NCBI GenBank assembly: GCA_947179155.2
Contig: OX359275.1
Location: 36,390,808-36,454,807 of the forward strand
From: Hedera helix
Lineage: Eukaryota > Streptophyta > Magnoliopsida > Apiales > Araliaceae
Length of the DNA stretch: 64,000 nucleotides
Direction of reading: 5' to 3'
Shown: piece by piece, positions 50,996 to 61,040 of the stretch
Position numbering within the stretch: the first letter of the stretch is position 1
Layout: each line of letters starts with the position of its first letter
Notes under the pieces: model-generated
What the model saw: only the letters and a program-made list of their open reading frames with translations
Databases searched by the model: none
Told to the model about the DNA's origin: nothing
Program-made: the position numbers and the translations under genes

Positions 50996-52087
50996 CATGT
51001 CAGCAGTTATATCAGTAGCTATTTTAATAAAAATTAATTATAATTTTATTTTTTAATATTTTAAAAAAACAATTAAGCATATAATATTTAATTTATTAAA
51101 AAAATAATATATTAATTAAATTAATAATACTTACAAAATTATTTTATTTTTTTTATCATTAGGTCGTTTAATCTACTATGGCCCTGAAGAGTCGCTGGAG
51201 ACATCATAAATGCCAACATGGTACCTGTTTTACTTTTTGAAAGCATTCTCCTACACCAAAACTCACGTACACCAATCCTACAGTTCCATGGGTTTCCCGA
51301 CATGATATAGGAAAGTCATATTTTATGGTTCCCTTATCGAGACAGACAGAAAAAGAGCCTGCTCTTTTCACACAAGGAAATACATGTAGGCCAGATGAGT
51401 TGTTAGAATAAATCTACACCCTCTTTATATAAATAGTTTTTTTTGATAAAAAAAAAATCATGTAAATTACATAAACAACCTTCATATAATTTTAATTTTT
51501 TTGTCAAAAAGAGTTGTTTATATAAAAAAGATGTAAAGAGAATGTATGTATATATCCTCGAGTTGTTATACCACAGTAGGGGAATGCATTGATTTCAAGG
51601 GAGTATTAATGACATTTAATTACTGGCATTTGATTCTTTGAATCATTGTTCTTGCACACTGTAGCTCCCTTCATATCACACGTAAATAATAACACTACTT
51701 AATATTATTATCTTTATCTTAAATTAAAGACATATTTTGATTTTTTAATATTAATTTTTAAAAATTTAAACTCCAAAATTTATTTAATTTAAATACAAAT
51801 TAGCTATCGTAAACTACCAAAAAAATATTATTTATCATCAGATTTTTTTTCAAAACTTAAACGAATATAATGAAGTTTGAGTTTTAGAATTTCACAAATT
51901 GACTTTAAATTTTTTAAATAAATCTCTAATTTTAAAATGAAATTTACAGAGTCTGGAAGAATAGAAACAAAGAATCCATTGAAAATACTCGGTCATCTTG
52001 TTTTGAAATTTATTTTGCTATCCCTACTCTAATTTCTGACCTTCACATTGCCTTCCCCAAAAAGCATCTCCGTCCAAAAGTCTTGTT
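49200..52087. other. AT-rich intergenic region with MITEs and a TA microsatellite
   Basis: No gene recognised. It holds the MITE at 50163-50421, a TA run of about 58 bases (50932-50990), and a decayed MITE-like stretch near 51690-51950 (CTTAAATTAAAGACATATTTTG). Confidence 0.6.
50163..50421. mobile_element. Stowaway-like MITE with long inverted repeats
   Basis: Starts CTCCATCCGTTTCATATTAT after TA; the right end is ATAATTTAAAACGGAGAGAG. The inverted arms extend for roughly 60 bases (TATTAATTTTTTAAAATTAA versus TTAACTTTTAAAAAATTAATA, then AGATATTT versus AAATATCT). This is the best-preserved copy of the family seen also near 11464, 17460 and 25355. Confidence 0.75.
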
Positions 52088-52590
52088 GTGCCTAAAGCTG
52101 TTTGGGAAAAGCCGTTGTGGGATAAGTTAAACACGGGTGCTACTGTGAGATTAAATCCTTTGTCAATTTCCATCGGTGGTTTAACTAGAAATAATGCAGA
52201 GGGGAATGAAAATCTGGCTTCCCCGAAAGAATTGGTTTGTGTGACATCGTTACAGTTGAATTATGGGCTCTAAGGGAAGGATTATCGCAGCTGGCTTGGA
52301 GTAAGCGAATTCCTCGGCTGTGTGTGAACTGATTCTCAAGCTGTTGTCAACCGGCTCGAAGGGGATTTCAATCCTTTCTATCCGGACAATTGCTTGATCC
52401 AGGATTGTCGTTTGCTTATTAGACTCCCTTGGGCTGTCAAGCTCAGAGATGCTAACACATGTGCAAATAAACTTGCTAATTTGGGGCATTTAAATGATTT
52501 TGTTGCGACTATTTGTGAGGATCCTCCTGTGGAACTCTTAACTTTGCTGGCTATGATTATAACAATTATGTCTAATTTATTATTCTAGCT
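52088..52590 (+). pseudogene. remnant of a LINE-type RNase H-like domain
   Basis: Pieces in two frames: DKLNTGATVR and PLSISIGGLTRNNAEG, then ELWALREGLSQLAW and IPRLCV. After a one-base slip, TDSQAVVNRLEGDFNPFYPD continues into DCRLLIRLPWAVKLRDANTC and ANKLANLGH. The order (NTDG-like start, GG.iRN, a.lwAlreGL, v.TDS, ...R.aN..A..La..g) is that of the RVT_3/RNase H domain of plant non-LTR retroelements. The first catalytic Asp (NTDG) reads NTGA here, and the stop plus frameshift show it is dead. Ends of the element were not found. Confidence 0.75.
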
Positions 52591-53826
52591 TTCGGGCATC
52601 ATTTGACCAGAAGAAAGAGAATAATAGTTGGTGACTATTTTCTTTTCCTCAAATTTTGGTGGTTACTTTTTATAGTTTGGTACGTCAGCACTTTATTTTC
52701 TTATCACCAAGTGTATCTCAAAAATGTTAGTTCATATATATATACGGCATGTCTAAAATTTTGGACTACTGATAATGATAGTAAGATGATATACAAGTCG
52801 TTGGTTGTGTAGATATAACAACTTGGAAGATGACCGTAGTGTCGACATTTAGAGTAAACTGAGGAAGGACATGTCGACATTTGCATGGTTAATTAGATGA
52901 ATAAATAATCTAAGTAGCGCACTAGTTGTTCCGTTACAATATTTATTTTTCTTTCACGAGTGATAAGAATTTAATTTCATCCAAATATCAATTACAAGAG
53001 AATAGAAATAAGAAAACTAAGACATACTTTAATTAATAAAGTTGAAATTTGATCAATTTACTGCAAACTAATTGAATTAGTTTATTAAGCCATCTTTGTC
53101 TAGCAAAAGAGAGGGCATGTCAACAGGATGGCACTAAAGATGTTTACATGACCAACAATAGTCAGTCCAACCTTTCTAAAAACCAAGATTTTTCTAATCA
53201 TCAAGGTACACAACGAATTCAGCTAGCTAGCAGCTATCAGTATTAATACCATTCCCTGCGATTCGCCCTTTTCAGTTCCATTCTTTAGATTAGATTAACG
53301 CTACGTTGTTTACAATATTAACTTTAATCACTTCTATATCTCAGCCATTTTCTGTTTCGGAGCTTATATATGTCTGCACCTTCCTCATCACATACTCCAA
53401 CCACAACCTAAAGGAACAGAAAATGAAAGAGCAGCCCCCAATCGTTGTACTATTTTAGTTGGAAGACAATGGAGCATTATCATTAGCTCCCCATTATTTT
53501 TTTCCTTTTATTTCTGGTTTTTTTATTCTTAGGAGGACGCTCAATTTTTATTTTTTATTTATTTTCCTTTTACATATGAGATTCTTTCTCTGTCTATCCA
53601 GTCTGGAATAAAAGTCATTGTCTGAGTTGTGACTGTGGTTAGTTTCTTTTTCATTTGTTTTTATTTTTTATGGGCTATTTAAACCAAATTTTGGCCCATT
53701 TGGATTCCAACTGAGTCAAAATTATTGAGGCCCAACAGCTAGCAAAAGATCCATCAACTTGACTCCGACGGAAACTAGATGCGGCAGGTAAGCATAGAGA
53801 GCACTAGAGCAGCATAGCCATGTTTT

Positions 53827-53846
53827 AGAGATAACACCTTATCTCT
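53827..53846. promoter_or_regulatory. paired I-box-like GATAA palindrome upstream of carbonic anhydrase
   Basis: AGAGATAA, CACC, TTATCTCT: a perfect inverted repeat with two GATAA cores, followed at 53867-53873 by ATCACGTC. GATAA (I-box) and ACGT elements are common in light-regulated plastid genes. About 760 bases upstream of the first ATG; function inferred. Confidence 0.35.
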
Positions 53847-54606
53847 ATCATCCCCATCAAGACCAATCACGTCTCCCCCTTCCCAGCCCGTAGCTATGCA
53901 CCACTTTTTATCCAATTTTTCAGGACCTCACGTAACGTAATTTCTTCTCATCCCCACAATGCCTACAATTTTATCCTATGTTTATCTCCATCATCATCAT
54001 CAACCCTCCAAATCTACTTTATAGAGCGCGACGTGGCTAAAGGATCTTGCTTGTAATGTACAATGACAAAATACTACTCATTTCCTTCAACAATCTCATT
54101 TACAAAATCTGCAAACATTAGGGATATATTTTTATTTTGCGTTAATTCAATTTAAAAATAATTTTTTAGTTTAGCACGTACATAGTTGTGATATGATAAT
54201 AAAATTAGAATGCTAAACTTTAAGACATTGTGTAGTTTTCTGTTGCTATTAATAAAAAAACAAATAAGACTCTTTGTAAAATAAAAGGGTCACTACTATT
54301 ATAATTTATAATAATGTAGGTGGTGAAGTGACCCATAACGAGGAGAGCAGTCTATTTATTTTGCTCATATGGACACGATCATGGACATGTACATGCATGA
54401 TATTATGCACGATATTATGAGAGAACAAAACTCTATATGTGATTAAAATTTTATATTTAATTTGTGGGTGTGTGTAATAAAATCTGGAACGTTCAAACCT
54501 GATCAACAAATGTAGAAGCTATCGTTTGCCGAGCTTTCGCTTTCATTATCCAGGAGGAGGAGGATGTGGTGGTATAAAGGTAGGCAAGTATATGACCCTG
54601 TGCACA

Positions 54607-56999
54607 ATGTCGACCGCAGCCATCAACAGTTGGTGCCTTACCTCTGTCTCTCCAGCTACCCAATCTTCCTCTTCTTCTCTAAAAAGATCAACTGCTGCTG
54701 TTACATTACGCCCTTCCGTTCTCGCAAGGCTCTCTTCGTCTCCTCCTCCTTCTGGGAATTCTATTCCTAGTCTCATCAGGAACGAGCCTGTTTTTGCTGC
54801 CCCTGCTCCTATCATCACCCCCATTTGGGTACGTACTCTTTCTTCCTTCCCCCTCTCTTATGGTATGATATATACTACGATATCTTATTAGTTAAGCTAT
54901 CAATTTTAGAAAGTTTAAGGTGCTTGAAAATAGGCAATTCCACCTGTAAGAACTAATGCATGTGTGTCTCATCAATCAGTCGAAAACTAACTAGTAATTA
55001 AGAATAGTAAAAGAAATAATAGTAATATTGACTCGTCAAACTCACGTGCAAAACAATGCATGCATGAAAAGGTCATCGACGAGTAATTACGTACGTAAAA
55101 AAGGGAAAGTTAGGTCAGAAGAATTAATTTGATGGTTGTTTTAAGCTTTCCACCTCGAAAACCAAAACGGGGTTCACGTAAAATCATAAGCCTTTGTTTT
55201 ACATGCAGCGCTGGATTTGGTCTAAACCACGTACGTACTTAACGATGTGATGTGAGTCATACACGCATTTACACGTCATCTACCTTACTTTGTTCGCCCC
55301 TATTAATTAATTTCCTCCTCCCAGCGGCAACATCAAGTTTGTTAAATGAATTACTCAGACATGATTTGTTTAGCTAATTTATTTAATATTAAAAATATGT
55401 GCTACGCCTCCCTTCTTTTTATGATGACGGAACGGAACCTCAATTTTATTACTGAAAATCAATTTTAATATTTCATCAATAACATAATACTCCCTTCATT
55501 TTTTTTATCTGTATTTTAAAGATTATACACATAGATTAAAAATACAATTAATAATTTATCTGATTGATTAAATTGAGTATAAAATTTTAATATTAGCCTT
55601 CAAAAACTTATTGAAAAAATGAGAGAGAAATAAATTAGCCTTTATGCATAAAGGATAATATCAAAAATTAAATATTTAATGCTTATTTGAAATTTACAAA
55701 TGATAAATAAAAATGAACAATTTTTTTTTCCTTCTAAAAAGTTAGATAAAAAGGAATCGAGAGAGTATATTATTATGCATAGAGTATTAATTAATCCTAT
55801 AATAATAAAATAAAATTAAAAAATTGATATTTTCACAAGAAAAATTAAAAATTTTGCAAAGTATCACTCACATAAAGATGGACCACACTTGCTATTCACG
55901 TGTCACATAAAATCTTGTAGAACTATCAATTTTTTTATATAAAAATATCAATTCTCTAAAACTATACACGGGTTATTGCTCAAAGATATCACAATGAATT
56001 ACGTTATAGATAAGTGTATGTGCACAATTTTAAACACAACTTAAAACACTATATTTGATTTTAATTAATAAAAGATGAGATTTAACACGAAAATTTGTAT
56101 TAAATTTTATTTTTTAATAATTAAAATATATATAATATTTAAAATAATATTTAATTATAATGTGTAAAATTATCCTTGCGTTATTAGAAAGAGGAGGAAG
56201 AGGAGATAAAAATAGTAAAATAAAGACACGTATGATTAATTTTATGTTAAAGATTTAGAACCACGTACGTCGGCTGGTCTAATTAATTCAACTAACATCC
56301 ATCCGTGTGTCATAAATGGTGACATTTTTATCAACTAAACATTTGTACACGTGTACCTACCCATTAAATCTTTTCTTAGACTACGTGTGCAGATTCTTCT
56401 AGAAAAGGTCCGTTCAGATACGATTATAAAGGCCAATTGCCCTCATTACTCTTAATTTCCATATTACTTCCCTCTCTTCTCTCCTAATTTCCTGCTTTCT
56501 CCCACTGCAAAATCTAACAGAAGAAAGTATAATTAAAGAATATTATAAAATAAAATAAAACCTTCCCCTGCCACCAATTGTCTAATTCAATACTATTATT
56601 CAACTTGTAAGGGCTAGCTGGGAGAAAAGTAGTAGTTGAGTATATTTGTTGAATCTGCAATACTGATTATATATACTATCGGTGTCAGCTAGACAACTCG
56701 ATATATATATAAAGGTGCTTCTTTGATTTTAAATTAACATTGTAGATGTTATTGTAGTATAGTGTAATTGGAACTAATGTACATGTTTCTCTCTGTTTGT
56801 TTGTTTGATTGTTTATTTGTTCTAACATACATACGTACATACCTACCCACTTACCTACCTAAGAAACTTGTTGCCAAATAATTTTATAGAGAGAAGATAT
56901 GGGAAGTGACTCATACGAGGAGGCCATTGCCGGTCTTAAGAAACTTCTAAGGTAATCTTATATATAAGTTCCTTTTTATATATGTTCTCATTGTTTGTT

Positions 57000-57034
<35 letters not shown>

Positions 57035-57189
57035 CTTACTTCAAAGACATTCTTTTTTAAAGAACATACCAAGTATACCCTCTTTTAACGACGGACAAAC
57101 CTATGACGACGGACCAAACCGTCGTTGAGTCCGTCGCTAAAAGGAGTATGTTAGGTATGTCCTTTAAAGATATATGCTCTTGAACTTTA

Positions 57190-57225
<36 letters not shown>

Positions 57226-58797
57226 GCAGTATCATAAATTAAGATTAACATAGCAATCATTTAATTTATAATTCACAATTAATTTGCGGGTGCACAGTGA
57301 GAAAGGAGAGCTAGGACCTGTTGCTGCCGCAAAGGTTGATCAAATTACCGCTGAACTCAAAACAGCTGATGGTGCCACCTTTGACCCTGTTGAGAGGTTG
57401 AAAAGCGGCTTCATCAAGTTTAAGAAAGAGAAATACGAGTAAGTGCTAATCACATTCTACTCTGTGAAATTTCTTTCACCTATATACATACATAATTACT
57501 TTATATATATGTGAATGTGCATCTCCAGGACAAATCCAGCCTTGTACGATGAACTTTCCAAAGGCCAGAGCCCCAAGGCAAGATTAGTCTTGAAATCATT
57601 TCATATATAATTAAGTAGAATAAAGAAATGCGACAAATTAATACCATATATAGTTGCTTTATTTGTCTACTTAATCTTGGTTCGGTGATTTGTTTATGTG
57701 ACAGTTCATGGTTTTCGCCTGCTCTGACTCCCGTGTCTGCCCCTCGCACGTACTGGATTTCCAACCTGGGGAGGCATTTGTGGTCCGAAACGTTGCCAAT
57801 ATTGTCCCTCCCTATGACAAGGTTGATTTGCGTGTCGTTAATTAATATAACCATGGAATCTTGATTAATCAGTATTTAACCCTTTCAATTAGTTAATGGT
57901 GCTTTATAAGGTAGTTTTTAATTTACTCTATCCTCTTCGACTGCAACAGGTTAAACACACAGGAGTTGGCTCTGCCATTGAATATGCAGTGCTGCATCTC
58001 AAGGTTAAAACTAACTGCCACTGAATTAGAACTATCAATGGGGCATAATTATTTCAAAAAAAGAAGCACTGATATTTTTCCACAGGTTTCGAACATTGTG
58101 GTTATTGGACACAGCGCTTGTGGTGGAATTAAGGGGCTTATGTCTTTCTCATTTGAGGGACCTCCGGTTACGTAAGGCCTCACTTTATATTTCTGGATCC
58201 TGATTCCAAGCAATCCATTTAGGCAGTATATAAAGATGTGTTACATCTGGTAACTGTTATACATATATTACAATTGCAACTGTCGCTATACTAATACAAT
58301 TTATTGCTATAGAACTGCCTAAATAGACTGCCTGGAATTCAAACCCTCTGTATATTCCATTTAGAGCAAGAGAGTAGATGACGCCAAGATACTCATTTTT
58401 CTTTGATTTCTGATTGAAATACACAGGGACTTCATAGAAGACTGGGTTAAAATCGGTGTACCTGCTAAGGGTAAGGTGGTAGCAGAACATGGAGACAAGC
58501 CCTTCGCAGAGCAGTGTACATATTGTGAGAAGGTACAATAATAAGCTTATTTAAGCTTCCTATGCACCTTACTGATATCATATTATGTATTCTATATATA
58601 TGATCAATGATCGTATTTATAATGGAATGCAGGAAGCTGTGACTCTATCACTAAGCAACCTGCTAACATATCCATTTGTGAGGGATGGTTTGGTGAAGAA
58701 AACTTTAGCACTCAAGGGTGGATACTATGATTTTGTGAAAGGATCTTTCGAGCTCTGGGGACTTGACTTCAGCCTGTCTCCACCGCTTTCCGTATGA
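54607..58797 (+). CDS. beta carbonic anhydrase, chloroplastic, 9 exons
   Basis: Zinc enzyme interconverting CO2 and bicarbonate in the chloroplast stroma. Exons: 54607-54828, 56890-56951, 57298-57438, 57529-57577, 57705-57821, 57950-58003, 58086-58171, 58427-58532, 58633-58797; 333 residues, normal for the plastid form. Residues 1 to about 74 are a Ser/Ala/Thr-rich transit peptide (MSTAAINSWCLTSVSP ... FAAPAPIITPIW). Zinc ligands and active site: Cys164 in ACSDSR with the Asp166/Arg168 pair, then His224 and Cys227 in GHSACGG. The C-terminus ends ELWGLDFSLSPPLSV. The ATG at 54607 is chosen over in-frame upstream ATGs (54526, 54592) because plastid homologues begin MSTA. All joins keep frame; intron 4 uses a GC donor. 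A second start in exon 2 (ATG 56899) would give a 256-residue form without transit peptide. Confidence 0.95.
55490..55765. mobile_element. MITE in carbonic anhydrase intron 1
   Basis: Left end CTCCCTTCATTTTTTTTATC, right end GTTAGATAAAAAGGAATCGA followed by GAGAG; flanked by TA. The arms pair over about 30 bases with mismatches. Stowaway-like. Confidence 0.6.
55821..55956. mobile_element. small MITE with AATTGATATTTT arms, carbonic anhydrase intron 1
   Basis: Left arm AATTGATATTTTCAC, right arm AAAATATCAATT, about 136 bases apart. Same arm family as the copies at 22774, 43405 and 46353. Confidence 0.5.
56345..56430 (+). promoter_or_regulatory. probable internal promoter for the short carbonic anhydrase form
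   Basis: A perfect palindrome GTACACGTGTAC with a CACGTG G-box core (56345-56356) is followed about 75 bases on by TATAAA (56425-56430), then a CT-rich leader. This is about 470 bases upstream of the second start ATG (56899) at the head of exon 2. Plant beta carbonic anhydrase genes are known to make plastid and cytosolic forms from alternative starts. Promoter activity is inferred. Confidence 0.5.
57058..57168. mobile_element. 111-bp hairpin MITE in carbonic anhydrase intron 2
   Basis: Left arm TTAAAGAACATACC then CTCTTTTAACGACGGAC; right arm GTCCGTCGCTAAAAGGAG then GGTATGTCCTTTAA. They pair over about 37 bases with few mismatches. The loop holds a smaller stem, ACGACGG-ACCAAA-CCGTCGT. A run of TA repeats precedes it (57003-57032). 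Confidence 0.75.
57185..57226. repeat. CT/AT microsatellite in carbonic anhydrase intron 2
   Basis: TCTCTC followed by TATATA repeats, shortly upstream of exon 3. Confidence 0.85.
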
Positions 58798-58911
58798 ACA
58801 TCAACCATTCCCAGTGACCTTGTCTTAATTTGTTCCCTAATTTATTGTTCCTTTTTTCCCTTTTATTTTAACTTCCCAAATGTATGTTGTATGTGCCTTA
58901 AAGAGCAGTAA

Positions 58912-58930
58912 TTTCCAATAAATAATAATT
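58912..58930 (+). terminator. probable polyadenylation signal of carbonic anhydrase
   Basis: AATAAATAATAATTATGG about 120 bases after the stop codon contains the AATAAA hexamer at 58918-58923. Confidence 0.5.
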
Positions 58931-58989
58931 ATGGAGATCACCAGCGGCTCCTTTAGTTATTGTGACCGTGTCGAAATAAACTATTTTTC

Positions 58990-60286
58990 ATCACTGCATT
59001 TTGGTTTTGCTAGGTAAAAGATGTGGCCACAATACTGCACTGGAAGCTCTAAGGACATGTTTAGAGGCCATCCCTGCGACTATTTTGGGTCAGGACTCAA
59101 AAGAATAACTTGTTTAAGGCCACCACCCCTTGATTTGAAGTCAAGTGTATTATATTACTGTTTAATATAAGACCTATGATCAGTTGGTTCTTATTAACGG
59201 GTAAACTTAATCATAATTCATGCCAAGTAATATAAAGATAACAGAAGACACCTGAGAAATCCAATAAGCTAGGGGTACTGACCTCTGAAAAATCACAAAG
59301 AAACATCGGAAGAATTTGTGTAATACTTTTCTGAATCACTGGCTCTTGTGTGTCCACTCTCCAAGGCTGCATTGGCATTTGAACTTGCTTCAGTTGCTAG
59401 GAATTTGGTGGCTCTGCTACTTTCACAAGAAACAGCACCCAAGTTTTCCATTAGCTCTGCCTGCACACTCGTGTATATGTGGAGATACCAGGTACCAATC
59501 CGGATAAGTATAGGGACACAACATCCAAAGTGAGGTATGACATTGAAATCCGTGTCATGCCTCACTTTTTAATGGTCGAGATGGATGTAGTGTTTGAATT
59601 TTGCGTCCCTAGACTTGTCCACCAATCCCAGGAACTTTAGCATGATAGCCAGAGCGCCATTTCACAACCACCCAAATTTGTAGCCACAATAGAAGAATAT
59701 GTTCAATAGGGAGAAAGATGACAAAGTCCACTGTAGTTTGAAGCTAACTTCAGTAAGCAACATATTAAAATCATAGGGTGAAAATCTAATCACGAGTCTG
59801 CTTCTTCTTCTTGTTTCAAATTACCATGTTTTTACAGTTGGGTTCAACGGATTCATCCACCTCAACCTGGACCTCTTTCAACTTCTACAGCACGTAATGA
59901 AGCAAGTGCAACAATTTTAAGAAACAGCGTCTTCCCGATTGTAAATTGGTTTTTATTTTGTCATTGCCCAAACTATTTGATTTAACAATTAAAAAGATAA
60001 AAGAAAAAAAAAATATTAGACAATTTGAGTGTACACACATTTATTTATTTATTTTGGAATATCCTTCCATTATCATTTACACTTCAAGAACATATAATCT
60101 TCTTCCACTGTCCACGAAATTCTATTTTAAATCAGTTAATTGTTTGTGGCTTGTGTGTGAGAGAGAGATCTTAAATGTGCATATATACTTTTATAGTTGT
60201 GAAAACTGTGGCAATTTCCTTGTGCGTCTTTGTTATGAAGTTATTACTTTCGTATGATAGCAGATAACCACAAATATGTATGACAA

Positions 60287-60348
<62 letters not shown>

Positions 60349-61040
60349 CATCCGTACTTTGATTTCATTGTTCTATAAAAGGAAAATATGCACAACAATC
60401 CAGATGGTCATCCATGTGTATAGATAACAATTAATTACCAATACAAGAGAGTAGATATTACAATTTTATCAGCGACTGGGACAAGCAAGACTGGGATAGC
60501 AGTAAGTAACTACTATGTATAAGCTAATCTGCTAGTCGGATGGATATTATTAGTTCAATATTTTTTAGCAGATGATGCATGCTTTACTAATTTACTTCGA
60601 CTTGAGCAGGTAATAAAAACAATGATGTACTATCTCAAGCAAAAAAAACAGGTCGTCTCTGCTACGTATAACCACAAAGCCAAAGACGAAAATCAATAGC
60701 CTGTCATATAGTATGCCAGTAATTCTTTAAAACTTGAAAGAAAATTAAAGTCAACATGAGCTTAAGTGTAATTCTCAGAAAAATGAATTATTTGGCACTT
60801 CAAGCAGCTTTCAAAATTGTAATTAGCATGTTCAGAGTTACACAAGTAGGTATTGGTGTATAATTTAACTACAAGAAGACACAAGAATGACCTTCATTGG
60901 CATGACAACTTTATGGATATCAAAATGATGGTGCAATAGTTGGACTACGTACAAGAGACTATATTATTAAACAATAACTACACAATATTGAGCAAATTCC
61001 TCATTGATGCATGAAATTTCATATGACCTCAACCAAGGTA
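58990..61040. other. intergenic region between carbonic anhydrase and the Deg1 gene
   Basis: No gene assigned. A coding-looking but unrecognised patch lies at 59293-59565 (see findings). A TA run of about 56 bases is at 60290-60345. The last part probably includes the 3'UTR of the minus-strand protease, so the two genes are convergent. Confidence 0.5.

Noticed and set aside
54307..54480. CATGCATGATATTATGCACG direct and inverted words upstream of carbonic anhydrase
   Set aside because: Short AT-rich echoes without clear repeat boundaries; chance or a decayed MITE.
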